Shown here piece after piece: positions 10,863 to 23,900 of a stretch of 64,000 nt of DNA; positions within the stretch are counted from its first letter, which is position 1, and every line of letters starts with the position of its first letter. Origin of the DNA: Daldinia sp. FL1419 (lineage: Eukaryota; Ascomycota; Sordariomycetes; Xylariales; Hypoxylaceae). The notes beneath the pieces are model-generated. The model had not been told where the DNA came from and ran no database searches. It saw nothing but the letters and a program-made list of their open reading frames with translations. Position numbers and translations under genes: made by a program. The stretch is from assembly GCA_025201765.1 (NCBI GenBank), contig MU623390.1, positions 124,001 through 188,000 on the forward strand, given 5' to 3'.

Positions 10863-12806
10863 ATGTCGACCTTAGCGGAGGAGCTGTTGCAGGATTTCGA
10901 GGACTCGGGGTCCGAAAATGGGGAGGAACAAAATGACGTCGGTCTTGATCTCGATGGGCCGGCTATGGGCCCTCCGGCAAGTCACGGCGATAGCGAAATG
11001 GTGCTCGATGGCGATGAAGAAGAGCCCGACGAGGATGAGGAAATGGGTGGCGTGAGCATGGGCGCAGCCGAACCCGTAGAAGACGAAGAAGCCACCAAGG
11101 CCAGGGTCGAGAAGATGCAATTAGGTAGCGTCAAAGACATCCGCAAGGTTACTACGGTTATGGACAGATTGGATCCTTTGCTTAAGGTTAGTCTACCCTT
11201 TACTCCCTCACTTCACACTACGAACAGTGATGAAATGTTTACATCTCCTGGCTTGAGCTTTAGACCTGACCGACTGGTTACGACCTTATAGGACATCGCC
11301 CACTACCAATCAAAACCTCTCACACCACACACGACCAATATAGGTAACATCGAGGATAACCCCGAGTACAAGATCCTCACTGAATCCAATACTCTCTCTA
11401 CTCAGATCGATGGCGAGATCATGAAGGTCCACAAGTTCATCAGGGACCACTACTCCGCTCGATTCCCCGAACTTGAAACGCTTGTTCAGAACCCCATCGA
11501 GTATGCTAAAGTCGTGGCCATCCTGGGAAATGGACCTATGGATTCGGATAGTATAAGAGCGCTTCAGGGTTCGGCCGATAATCCTCTGGGCGAATCGCTG
11601 AAGTCGGTCCTAGATGGGCCTTCGTTGATGATTGTCACTGTTGAAGCTACTACGACTAAAGGGCGTGAAATAAGTCAAGAAGAGCTCGAGCGTATTCTGA
11701 AAGCCTGCCATATGATGATTAAGATGGATAAGGCCAAGAAAACACTTACAGACTACGTGCAGTCTCGAATGAACATCTTTGCCCCCAACCTTACAGCTCT
11801 AGTTGGATCCTTGACTGCTGCACAACTTATCAATACGGCGGGGGGCTTGACTAATCTATCTCGAGCGCCTGCTTGCAATCTTGCTGCTTGGGGTTCGAAG
11901 AGGTCAGGCAACACGGCATTTGCCACGAATGTAGGCGTAAAACAGCAGGGTTACTTGTACCATTCGCCAATCATCCGTGGTATCCCCACCGACCTAAAGA
12001 AAAAGGCCATGAAGGCGGTAGCGGCGAAACTTGTCCTAGCGGCACGTGCAGATACTGGCCACACGAATCCCGATGGATCGTATGGTGAAGAGCTCAGGGG
12101 CCAATGTCTAGAGAGGTTAGACAAACTGACGGAACCGCCACCGAACAAGGGTCAGCGAGCGCTGCCGGCTCCGGACGATAAGCCATCACGCAAGCGAGGT
12201 GGGCGGCGTGCTCGTAAGGCCAAGGAAGCAACTGCGATGACTGAGCTCCGTAAGGCCCAGAACCGCATGGTGTTCGGTAAGGAAGAGAAGGAAACAGACT
12301 ATGGAATTGGAGACTCTACTAGGGGTATGGGAATGATCGGGCAGACGAACGACGGACGAATTCGTGGAGTACAAATTGATAATCGAACACGAGCGAAGCT
12401 TAGTCAAAAGCATAAAGGCTGGGGGGGAGCTACGCCTATTGGCGGCTCAGCTTCGTCATTGCGCGGTTTCGGCCAATCAGGTGGTAACATCGACCTTCGT
12501 GGTAAGGGTCTACGAACTTCAGGGGTAGGGTCCACCATCGGAGGTGGTGCGGGGACAGCCTCGTCTCTAGCATTCACACCAGTTCAGGGACTAGAGCTTG
12601 TGGACCCCAAGGTCCAAGCTGAGCTTAATCGTAAGCGAAAGGCGGAGGAGGACCGCTGGTTCAAGGGCGGCACCTTTACCCAGGTGGCCGGTGGCGGGAC
12701 AGCCAGTAGCGCCAACGGTGGCTTCAAGGTCCCCGAGCACCCTAACAAGAAGGTCGATACCGGTGCTGGCAAGATGGGACCGCCGGCGTTGCCCGCTAAG
12801 AAGTAG
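10863..12806 (+). CDS. PRP31: Pre-mRNA-processing factor 31 (PRP31, Nop domain)
   Basis: Two exons, 10863-11186 and 11292-12806, flank a 105-bp intron (GTTAGT...ATAG) and encode 612 residues. Prp31 bridges U4 snRNA and the 15.5K protein and is needed to form the U4/U6.U5 tri-snRNP in the nucleus. The N-terminus is acidic (EELLQDFEDSGSENGEEQ). A coiled-coil follows, then the Nop domain with the conserved core PNLTALVGSLTAAQLINTAG, NLAAWGSKRSG and YLYHSPIIRGIP. After it come the basic KRGGRRARKAKE motif, which contacts U4/U6, and the Prp31 C-terminal domain (AQNRMVFGKEEKETDYG). The intron falls after LDPLLK and splicing restores LLKDIAHYQSK. Confidence 0.97.
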
Positions 12807-14010
12807 GGCAGGTGAGATGCGGCGCTGCTATAGGACCGCTTCAAGTGAAAGGTTCGTTGTACAACGTTTACGTGCGTACGCACCTAGACCAGGCGAATAT
12901 GTAAGCAAGGCATGGCGTCTAGGAGGACGGTGGGGTCATTCGCTGGGTTTTTTTTTTGTTTTCTATTCTTGTTAGCAGCATGGGGTCGGTCGCATGGTAA
13001 ACGGCGTTCTTGGACTTAGGGGGGAGGCTATCGAGTACTAGACTACGGGGGAAGGCCAAACGGGCTTAGTCTTGGTAGTATGGTGTAGTGTTTTTTTTTC
13101 TCTCTAAAGTCTTGCTATATACATACATACATACATACTATGCTAGGTATGCAATATGTGCGTTCCTATCCCTAGCGAAGGCTTTTGCTTTTCTAGAAAG
13201 TCAATTCTTCAAAGGCCGCGCGCCGTTTTTCTTCAAGAGAATATGCAATGTATTGCAAACTCACATACCTACTTTCCCCGCCTCGCTAATGCTGTCTTGT
13301 CTGCCGGTTTTTTCGTTGGTGTTTTTATTTTTTATTTTTTTTATTATTAACTCTATTCTTCACGTTAGGTGATGGTTGTTGTCTGTATACGTGCTCGCTT
13401 AGGTATGCGTATGCCAGGACATGGAGCCGGCCCCGAGTCCGACTCCGTCGCCTCTTGTGTGCGCTTTTGGGACTCGGGGATATACCTGCCTACCTCCTAA
13501 CCCGCCTAACCTAGGGGGATAGCGTTTGCCTTGCCTTTTGCAGCGTTGCGGCTTTACGAGACTTGTACAGTGTCTAGTCATATCTAGTAGCTAAGATTAT
13601 TCCCTGCCGAGTATCTGCCTAATGCACGTAGGGAAGAAGAAAATGAGACTTTGTTCCTCTGTCTTGTTTTTTTTTTTTTTTTTTTCCCTCGCCTTTCCTG
13701 TCTTGTGGCGTAATTTTTTTTGCTTATTTGACGCAGGCGCACGGCACGTAACGGCCACAGGGCCACGGGATACAAGCCACCAGGAGGGGGCTAGGGATGG
13801 GGCGAGTGTCACGACGTCGGACATGGACCCTGAAGGAGGCTCGCACAGATCTCGATCGCCGGGGGAAAAGGTCCATTGGGTCTGGGCCGGACTTTTATAT
13901 GTATATGTATATATATATTATTTTCTCTTGGGCAGCTTAACTGGGGAGGGAAAGATGACAGGGGAGGGAGACAGTAGGGGGGATGGGAGTGGGAGATAGA
14001 GATTTTGATA

Positions 14011-14031
14011 GCGCGGCGCGCGCGTGCGCGT
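14011..14031. repeat. Alternating purine-pyrimidine GC tract
   Basis: A GCGCGGCGCGCGCGTGCGCG-like run sits in otherwise AT-richer DNA. Such tracts can adopt Z-DNA. There is no gene nearby. Confidence 0.7.
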
Positions 14032-14453
14032 GGTCGTACGATACGTGGTCCCCCAGATTAGACATGTCGGTCTTTGATATGGCTGCAGGGTTGCAGCCTC
14101 TTACGTAGGTTAGGTTGGACGCGAGGGATATTTTACTTATCTGTGTGTGCATGTAAGGCAGGCATGTATATGATGATATATGGCATATGGTCTACGGATG
14201 TATGTACGTACGGCATAGCGTGGCATGGATGATAGATGTTATTATGCGTACCATGCGCAAGAGACTCTCGGTACTACTACTGCCGGCAGGTAAGTCAGCA
14301 AGATCATATGGGATTCGGTTTCGCAGCAGAAGAAGCGGTATCGAGAAGCCGTGGTGGCAGCAGCGGTGGCAACAGGCGGCGTACGACGGTTGTCGCACGT
14401 GAAGGCGAGGGGCGAGATGAGAGGCCGGGTTCTGGGTTTAGATAGATTGGGTT

Positions 14454-14501
14454 GGAATTGGGATTGGGATTAGGATTGGGATTAGGATTGGGATTGGGAT
14501 T
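14454..14501 (+). repeat. 6-bp tandem repeat, eight units
   Basis: Eight units of GGGATT or AGGATT (the first is GGAATT) run without interruption. They resemble but are not the fungal telomere repeat TTAGGG, and no true TTAGGG run is present. Confidence 0.85.
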
Positions 14502-16760
14502 CGAAGAAGGAGGGTGGACGAAAAGGTGGACGGGACGACGCGAGAAGCGGAAAATGAGGGAAAATGGGAAAGATGGCATGGCATTCTGGTGAACCTGATA
14601 CGTCCCCCCCTTTCGCCTCGAACATGGCAACATGGGAATCTGGTGATTCTGGATGGTCAGGAAGCATGGCGATTCCGAAGATTCGCATCCCGCGGGCGGG
14701 AAAAACAACAACTAGATAATACAATACGTATGATTATGATACATGGACATACATACACATACACACATACATCATACACAGGTATATACGTATATACATA
14801 CCTACATACCTACATACATACCTAACATACGACGCGATACCCAGCTTGTTTTTGATGTGTTCTACACTACTTCGTACGATCGTACTGCGTATAGTGAGTG
14901 TATCGTGCGTGGCGCACGTACGCGCATCTTGTTATCATCATATATACACTAACCGCGCCATCCATCATACCTTACGATTATGCCATGCTCGTGGCTGCTG
15001 TGCAATTGGTGAAGCAAGAGGCAAGATAAGTAAAAGTAAGTACGGGTAGGTTGTTGAGTCATTGTTGGATTGGGGGATAGAGACGTTCCGAATAGTTACA
15101 TTTTCGATGTTCTTCTACTGTTAATTCTATGTTCCCCCTTTTTTTTTCCCACCTCGGTTCTTTATTTTTATTTTTATTTATTTATTTTTTTGTTTTTATT
15201 TTTTTAAATCATTAATCCTATTGGAAATCTGCAGGGACTCGGCCGGGAAAGTTACATGGAGCTTGTTCCTTGTGCGCCGTCTATAATACATCATTACATA
15301 CGCGCATATGTAGGTAGGTATGTAGGCAGGTATCTACATCTACATAAAGCGCCTAGAATAGATTATGTACGGATCCGTAGTTGTAGGTAGTGTAATGGTG
15401 GAAATAGACAAATCAGGGGTATCCCGTATTCCTTGTTCGTCCGGGTTCCGCACGATGGGACCGAATTGTGCTGAGCGCTGAGCGCCGATCTCTACGAAGG
15501 TCGTAACGCGAAAAACAGGATTTCGTCATCACTGATCACGGCCGACATGATCCAAATAATCCAAATATCGCTATAGGCAAGGTTTCGTCTGGCTCTGCCA
15601 CCGCACGGTTTAAGATACGTACAAGCCCATAAGCCCACAAGCCCGCAGCGCGGGGTAAAGAGAAGAAAAGGAGGAGAAGGAGGAAATAAAACCGGTACCT
15701 TGCCATAGTTGTTCTGTCTAGTGTAGTAGGAGTACCACACGTTCCCACACACGGGACGCACATGTGAGGAGACGTGAGGAGGAGGACAATGTGGAAAGAG
15801 GAGAAACGAGGAGGAGGAAAATCGCATCCTTGTCTGTCCTGTCGTGCAGTGGTATCGTACTGGAGGGTTATCTCCATCTACATATGTATAGGTAGGCATG
15901 TATGTTCGGGTACCGGTTGTACCAAGCAAATGCCATTAACCTCACGTCCATGTATGGATGTCCTTGTCTAATGTATATATGTCTAGTTCATGTATTACGT
16001 GTTCTATGTAGTGTATACCTACCTACCTGCCTATGTAATGCACACATGGAGAGCTCGCGAGTCAGGCTCGTGCAGTTGGCTAATATCAATATAGAAATGC
16101 CCGGCTCTTGAGGTAGCGAGCATGTATCTCTCAAGTATACACCACATAAATTACCTAAGGTGTTCGAATATGAACGAGTGTGTGTCTGTGTGTTGTCTGT
16201 GTGTTGTTGTAGCGTATAGTTTAGAATCCCGTCGTTTAATAGGTAGTGAAGAGATAAAGACGAAAGGACCCAACCGACTGGGGTAAAGGAGCTGGCGGAA
16301 TCTGGGTTCCGGACGATCGGTGGGAGGAGCTATGTGAATGAGTTACATGGAATAGGTAGTGCGATTTTCCTTTAACGCATGTAATACCTAGCCGACTATC
16401 AAGAAGAAGCTAGAGCTCTTGCTAGTAGAATCAAAGGGATCGCCGACCGTAAGGCTGTGCCGTCGGTTAGCGAACACGAGGCGTATCCTATCCTGTGGAC
16501 CGGGTCAGAGCAAAAAGAAGCCCCTCCCCCCTCCCCAAGAAAACCCCAAGTAATCCCAAGAAAGAAACCCCAAGGACCCCACGATCGTGCGCAAGCTCGG
16601 CAAGGGGATGCTGTTGCATATACCGAAACGGCCGGTCGTTGTTGCAAGTTACTCGGCTTCGTTCGTGGCCGCGCGCGGAGCTCCGGGACGAGCGACGACT
16701 CGTAACGGCGTGTCCCGGGCACGACGTACCGCTTTGGACGGTACGGTACGGTCTGGTCTG

Positions 16761-16790
16761 GGTTTATCTGGGTTTATCTGGGTTTATCTG
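16761..16790 (+). repeat. 10-bp tandem repeat, three perfect copies
   Basis: Three identical GGTTTATCTG units are preceded by a degenerate GTCTGGTCTG unit and by short GGTAC repeats at about 16738-16751. Confidence 0.85.
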
Positions 16791-17523
16791 GGTCGATATA
16801 CAGGCGAGCGTCTCGCCATTTAAATAAGAAGTTGGCTCCCCCCGACCGTTCCGTACACATGTTTACCACCACATGTTCGACACGGAGGGTCATGTTTCAT
16901 GCGCGGTGGTTAGTATGTTACCGTGAACATGTTATCGTTAGGTCTTAGGTCTTAGGGGGTATTTTTCTGCAACTTTCCTGTCCCTGTAGCTCGTGGCAGT
17001 GCTTACACCTACTTTACAACAAGTCGACGTAGCTATCATCTATGGTTCAATTCCTATTGGTCTTATTCGCTTCGTAGTTGTATTTTTCTTGTCGTGATCC
17101 TTACCTACGGCCAGGCATCTAGTGCAAGCTTACATAGTATATCCTTACATTATCCTCGGTCTAACTAGTGGTACGTTGGGTAGATTGGTTTGGTTTTACT
17201 ATAAAGAGCTTAGTTTGCCTTGTTGGTATAAGCTGTAAATGCTGTAAATGCTGTATAAGCGTTGAATGTGGTAAGTTTTGTCCCGAACAACTTTTCGGCT
17301 CGGCTTAGAGCGATACTATGTATGCACCTTGATGGAGATATTCCATGTCTGCGTTTTTGTTTGTTTGTTTGTTTTTTTCGAGCGTATACGTGTATAAGTG
17401 TATACCTAACGTAAGTAAGGTAGCATCGAGTATAGCATGAACGGGGGGGTCTAGCCAGATCCTCAGATATAGTGCATACGCAGCAAGTATGTAAATGCCA
17501 TTGGAATCTACTGTATATGTATC

Positions 17524-17583
17524 TATGATATCCATGGTATCTATGGTATCTACGGTATCTGCGGTATCTACGGCATCTACGGT
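17524..17583 (+). repeat. 9-bp tandem repeat, about six copies
   Basis: Units of the form TAYGGTATC repeat with a period of nine: TATGATATC, CATGGTATC, TATGGTATC, TACGGTATC, TGCGGTATC, TACGGCATC. Drift is confined mostly to positions 1-3 of the unit. Confidence 0.85.
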
Positions 17584-17805
17584 TTTCGTCCTGATCTTAT
17601 CGCGAGATTCGCATGCGGCACGTAAAGTCGGGTCTTATGGGAGAAGCTCTTTGGGTCGTTCGTGACTCGATCGGCCATGTCAACTTACATATAACCTACA
17701 TAACATGCATGCAAGCAAGTCGTGGTGTAAGCAATATGTATGCGAATAGGTAATCGAACGGCCGTTATAACACGATGATGTGGGGTATATTTGGGAAGTC
17801 TGATC

Positions 17806-17857
17806 GCGATGGTCGATGGTCGATGGTCGATGGGTTCTTTCGATGGGTTCTTTCGAC
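17806..17857 (+). repeat. Compound 7-bp and 13-bp tandem repeat
   Basis: About four GGTCGAT heptamers are followed directly by two copies of GGGTTCTTTCGA(T/C). The two units share the TCGAT core, which suggests one array grew from the other. Confidence 0.75.
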
Positions 17858-18056
17858 GACTCGGTTTTATCGGCTTGTGGACTGATGCTCGAATGTTGGC
17901 CATTTATTCGTGTGGGCCAGTTCTTATGCCGTCTAGACCTAGTGTAAACACAGACACATAACCACGCACATAACCATACTCATACATACACATGTTAAAA
18001 TTGTAGGTAGTTGATAGTTTTGTACATATTCTCAACAGGGGTTAAGCTCCTGGGCT

Positions 18057-18121
18057 GGGTTTTCTGGCTGGGTTTTCTGGCTGGGTTTTCTGGCTGGGTT
18101 TTCTGGCTGGGCTTCCTGGCT
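18057..18121 (+). repeat. 13-bp tandem repeat, five copies
   Basis: Four identical GGGTTTTCTGGCT units (18057, 18070, 18083, 18096) are followed by one unit with two changes (18109) and then a partial GGGCTACTGGG. Confidence 0.9.
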
Positions 18122-19890
18122 GGGCTACTGGGTACGGGGTTCCATCCGGGCGTCCAATGGCCTGACTGAATTTTGCATTCCCGAAACAGATGGCATCTCG
18201 TCCCCGGGACAAGGTCCAGGCCTTTTTAGAACATACAAGTTGACAAAAAATGCGACCAATGTGACGAATTTGTAGATGAACGTAGAATGGTTGAATGGAC
18301 AAGACCGCACAAGACTGGATAGACTTGTCTAAACCGAGTAAACACGAGGAAATTCCGAATTTCCAAGCCTTTTCCAAGCCTTTTCCAAGCTTCTTGAGAA
18401 GTTCCTAACTAAACCCTACGAAACTCTACGAAACCTTACGAGAGCCTAAGAAAGGATAAGAAGAGGATCCAATAAGAGGGGGGGGTTCGGGATCAAAGTT
18501 AGTGGATTAGCGATCCAAGATGCCGAGCCGGAAACAAGGCAACCACGGATGTGGAAGGATATCCAAGGTATCGCAGGTATCGAAGGTGGAAGCGATCAAA
18601 TCCCCCATACGGAAGCGCGGCCGAGTCGCCTTTGCTAGGTGGACCTAAAGCTCCGAGAGAAAAAAAAAAACCCATGCCCCGTGTGAACTTCAAAATTTTT
18701 GAGGTCCAAGTTTCACTTGCGTCATCGTGACAATTCGCCATTATCTATTATCCATTATCCAAGTTCAAAACGGCCATACCGGTTATTATCCATAATTATG
18801 TGTTTGTTTGTTTTTGTTTTTTGTTTTTTTTTTTTTTTTACCGTATGTACCTAAATGCGCACACATGTGTATCGACTTGGTAGATGTAAGTTGAACCAAC
18901 GTATATTTTTTATTCGTGTATAAAACTCATGAAAATGAAATGATGAGCCCGTCATCGATAGTTATGTAAAAGAAGGATTAAAATTGAATGTATAAATATG
19001 AATGTGGAATAGTAAGTCGAATACGCAGGGAAAAGGTCAAGCTCGACATGGCCGGAAATAGAAAATCCAAAATGACTCAAAAAGCTATTTAACAAAAGAT
19101 TGGGATAATCTATCATCGGTGCCCTCGCCAGATAAGCTTATGGTAGATTATCTGTGATTACCTGTCACATACCGCTTTTAGAAAGAGTCTTGCTCTTGTG
19201 TCTCGGCGGTACTCGAGGCTATACATGACGGGGATAACACAAAAGAAAGATATTCTCGTCCGTCGTAATTGTAAAGCCCCGTTGAGACGAACGGAAGGGT
19301 AGTTTAGTTAGTTTAGTTCAAAGATCGGAAGAGAGAGAAAAAAAAATCCAGAGATCCTACAAGGCTCTCAGCATAAGATGTCGTCCGTTTCCGGGTACCC
19401 TAAATGGTCGGACTCTGGTTGGCGCGCATCGACAGGGGGGATATTCAAACAAAAACCGATTCCAGAATTCCAGGGACCACTCATCGTACCACAGATAAAT
19501 GTACATGAGTCGGTTTCTTCCTTCGTTAACAAGCCCTGTGAGCCTACAAAGATATTAAAAAAAGAGCAAATGTAGTATTAGCAGACCGCCAGAAGCCCTC
19601 GGAATATCGACGCTGGCAATGAAGAGCGAGACAAGTGACGAATCCAGGGGAGCATGGCTGAATCCTAGTAACATTACTATATCTGTATAGTTATCCCTAA
19701 CCTACCTACCTGGGTATGTATGTATATTGGTATGTATATTGGTATGTATATGTATATATATGTATATGTAGGTGTAGAGGTGGTATAGACATATATTGGA
19801 CCTACATGACTTAACCGTAGGCATGTTATGGGTTTTGGATGGATTGTAATAAGCTCGTACCCAGCCCAGCAGCCACCAGACGAGCCATAC

Positions 19891-19965
19891 ACGGTCCATA
19901 CAAGGCCATGCAAAGCTATTCGAAGCCATACATAGCCATGCATAGCCATACCTAGCCATACCTAA
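19891..19965 (+). repeat. 10-bp tandem repeat, seven to eight degenerate copies
   Basis: Decamers related to CATAGCCATA run with strict period ten. The best matched units are at 19931-19960, and degenerate units extend upstream to about 19881. Confidence 0.75.
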
Positions 19966-20894
19966 AGGTAGCAATGGAGATGTAGTTAATGTAGATGCGT
20001 GCATCGTTTGGCCGGGACCCTGGCTGTCAAACGATAAGTTGGCCCTATGAAAGATGCGAAGTTCGCGCCAAGGAATTTAAAAGGGGTGTCCCTGTAATGT
20101 GGACCTCGCCGGCGATCTTGCTAGCAATCGACGATTGCCCAACATTGTTTCGATCTCTGTGTTGCTGATGCGCGGAGCATATTCCTCAACCCCCTACAAC
20201 TTTTTGTTGTTGCTACGCTTGCTGGCTACCGCTTTGCTTTGCAGGCCTCTTAGGCTGGCTGGGTCAAAAAAAGGCACGGGCGACAGGCGACAGGCGACGG
20301 GTTGAAGGAACTGCTGGCCGTCTTCCATTCCACTCATTCCACCTCATTCTATTCCGGTAGGTAGTACTCTTATTAGATTATCAACCGCATCGTCGTTTGT
20401 TTGCCTCTCTAATCGTACCGATGCGGCCATATTTTGATATGTCTGTACATGCATGGGTAACTATACTATGTAGGTGACTATGTATGTATATATGTATGTA
20501 TGTAATGTCAATGCACGATAGGTAGGATAGGATATGTAGGATATAAGACTATCGCGAGAAGGGAACTCGAGACTTCTCTAGATGCGCAGTAAAGTTGCAT
20601 AGGGAGAGGGGCACGCGGTATGCGGTATGGCCATGGATATAGAGTAGGTAGTGTATATAGTACTATAGAGAAGGCTTCAGACATAGTTATGTAATTAGCG
20701 CCTTGCTGAAAGGAACCCTGGCTTTTTGGTCAGTTGCAAGTCAGATAACTTAAATGTCCAGTATTAAACCCCTACTTCCTGCAAGGCTTATTCCGTTGTG
20801 TACCGTATACGCACTATAAACCCGTACGGTAAGGTTTAATGGATTAAGGGTATCGCAAAGCAAGCCACGCTGAGCCTCTTTCTTTTTTCTTTTC

Positions 20895-20930
20895 TTTTTT
20901 TTTTTTAAAAAAAAAAACCCCCCCCAAAAA
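20895..20930. repeat. Homopolymer block T12-A11-C8-A5
   Basis: Twelve T, eleven A, eight C and five A follow each other directly. The T/A part can fold into a hairpin. Such junctions are prone to sequencing or assembly length errors. Confidence 0.85.
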
Positions 20931-23900
20931 TGTTGCACATGTTTCCAAGTCAAAATATGTACCTAACCTAAAGCTAGTGTAAGTGCGCGGCTTTGTAACT
21001 TTTTGCGTGTGGGTTTTGCCGAAACAATTTACACTAGAACAGCCTCACTATACTTTGAAAAGTCCCTTAATACCGTAGCGTCTAATTTTTGTTTTATTTC
21101 TCAGGGTATCATGTTTAATAGGACTTGGCAACGGGTATGGCCATAATAGCAACCATAATAGCATCGACAAGCCCTAGCAAGGTATTAGAACGATTGAAAA
21201 AAAAAAAACCAGAAGAAGAACCCAAGTTCCATGTGGGGCTGAAGTGTCCGCTTTCATTCAGTCCCTTGCTAAAGTTCTGCGGCCCTCCATCAGGCGGAGA
21301 CCGATCTCCCTCCAAAATCGAGATCGCTCCTAAATATCCTCGGGTCCCATCGTTAGAATTGCTGGCTATCGAAACAACCGCACACGGACACTCTCTCCTT
21401 CACTATTTGGTATCGACCCGCTCTATGCTTACCTTGACTCCAGGGCGTTTATTCATGACATCACGATTTTCCTCTCATTTCTCTCGCTTTCCTTTGCGGA
21501 CATTATTACCGTCTAGGACGATCCATGATATTATTTCACGATAGTATTCGGAAGCCCGATACAAAAAAGTATCAACACTTATTTCTTCCCCTTATATTGT
21601 ATCACATCTCCGGCCCTGGTTCCCCGCATAAAGGGTTTAAGAACTAAAGGGCTATTGCTCCTCTCTTTCAAAGACCCCTTAATAACAAGTCAGCGACTGC
21701 AACACATTAATACACTATACTACGTGTGTGTTGCATGAGTAGACTTGCCGAGTTGGCGCTTTGTGAGACCCGAAGGTAAATGTGGCTAATGTAGACTATC
21801 TGCTTTGTGTCCACTGTCCACGCCAGAAGAAAAAAAAAGTGATGAAGTGGATGGTAAGTGGATGTTGTAGTGGATGGATAGATGGATAGATGGCAGAGGG
21901 ATCGAGATGGAGGGAAGTGGGGTGTGGGTGGAGACTTTTTTTTTTTTTGAGAAAGCATCGAATTCTGAAAAAAACAGAAACGGAAAAGAGAGAATGCCAT
22001 GAGCGGCAAGCGGGTTGACAAAAAGTAACCTTACATACCCCGACTCTGTACCTTATCATATGCCAAATGCTCCCGTAGTCTTAATTCTATCAATTATCGT
22101 TCAAATCAAAATTATAGATAAGTAAATAGCTTGTGTGGTAAGTGACGACAGCAATTCATTTTTTAAATAGTTAATTATCTTGCGTCTTGCAGTTGTCATC
22201 GTCAATGGAGACGTATACGAATGTTAGTGGGCTTCGTTGGAGCGCATGCAACACAGGTTTACCCTTAGGTAAGTACCCTACATACAAATTTAGACAAGTA
22301 TATGGGTATCTGGGTCTATCTGGATCTACCTGGGTCACTAGGTCGTAACTTACCTACACCCATGTATTCTGTCACTACGGACAGCTTTAGATGATCTCTG
22401 TCGCACAAGGTTTCCGACATGTACCTTCTCTAGTTGTTCCATGTACCCCGAGCTTCCCCCTGTCTTCCCTTGACGCCATACTTCTTGGCAATATCCCGGC
22501 GAATAATCTTCGATCTGTGTTTCCGACCAAGAGATTGAGGCGTCGAGAGCGTTAACGAGACCATAGGGCCACAACTAACACGCATCGGAACTTGATGCAT
22601 CAAGGGTAGCCCAGTGTTCTAAGAACCCTGAAACTCTACCGTCTCCAGCTAAGTGTCAATGGATAGCGACGGCTTCTGTTTTAAGTCTTCCGTGCTTCCT
22701 TCCCTCTGGGCGTTTTGCTCCGGAGTGTTTAAGTCTACATACTATTATACCTGTGCCCGAGTGGATCGTTGTACTACTAACCTTAGCAGATATCAAAGAA
22801 CGGGACAAAGACTTGGCAAGTCACGAGCCTCATTCTTGAGCTATGTAGTAAGGTAAAGGTAAAGAATCGAAGAAGAGCCATTTCCAATGTATCCACAAGC
22901 ATAGTAATAACCTCTCATAAGCTTATCTTTCACCATGCCGCGGTAATATCTATGGTGACGGATGAACGGTACCTTGTGTACCTATTCTTTATACGTCTTA
23001 CCGGCTCTATTTCGACAAAAAGTCCTATCAAACATGTATCCCGACGATATCCCCTATTGCTAAAAAGCCAGTAGATAGTAATACAGGAGGCTGATGTAAA
23101 AGACGATCAGAGCTACGGTCGGCTCAGATAGCTTCGATAGCCTCCTACGTCACCATGAACGAACGAAACCTGACGGGTGCTGAGGATAGTGTAGGCCCGC
23201 CTTATGCGACTCTGTTTCTCCTTGCGGGTAGATTTTGAATGGAGACCTGAAAGCACGAGTTTACTACTCATACTGGCAGATTGGAATGCCAATCAGGGAC
23301 CCAGGCGACCGGTCTGGCGGTGCTGGCATCCTGAAATAGGCACTAGGTGAAGCGAGATATGCTAGCAAGATCTGAGCAATGCAACATCCAAAAGGTGCCT
23401 GCTGATCACCTGTACGCAGCCTGGCAGCGCGGCGCAAGGTGAGCCACCGCAGTGTACCCGTCTTGTCCGTGGCGTCTAATTCGTCAAATACCTTCTTCAC
23501 CTACCCTTGTATAAGGGAAAAGAGGTACGTATCGACGTATCAAAGTATCGTGGCTCCACGGGATCGGCTTCGTCGAAGCTTCAATATTTCCTGGAACGGA
23601 TCAACAAGAAACCTTCCAGCATAGCAACGACACAACGACACAACGACAACTAATACATTATATTGGAACGACCATGTGTATGCGTACGTGTAAACTTGTA
23701 TTAAAGTGGTTCGGAATTTAAGCGTTTGCAGAAATAGAACGGCTCGTTTTCGTCCCTGACCGAGGAAAAATTAAGTTGGATTCGGCTACAAGGGAAAAAA
23801 GTCTCTCCTCAAATGCCTCAAAGTCAATGTTGCGGTGCGTCTTTGATAAAGTTCTATTCTGCGTATAGTTGCATGTAAGTCTAGTTGCGTAAAATTCATA

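Noticed and set aside
14454..14501. Interstitial telomere
   Set aside because: The units are GGGATT/AGGATT, not TTAGGG, and both sides are ordinary chromosomal DNA.
18057..18121. CRISPR-like array
   Set aside because: The 13-bp units are directly adjacent with no spacers, and this is a eukaryotic genome.
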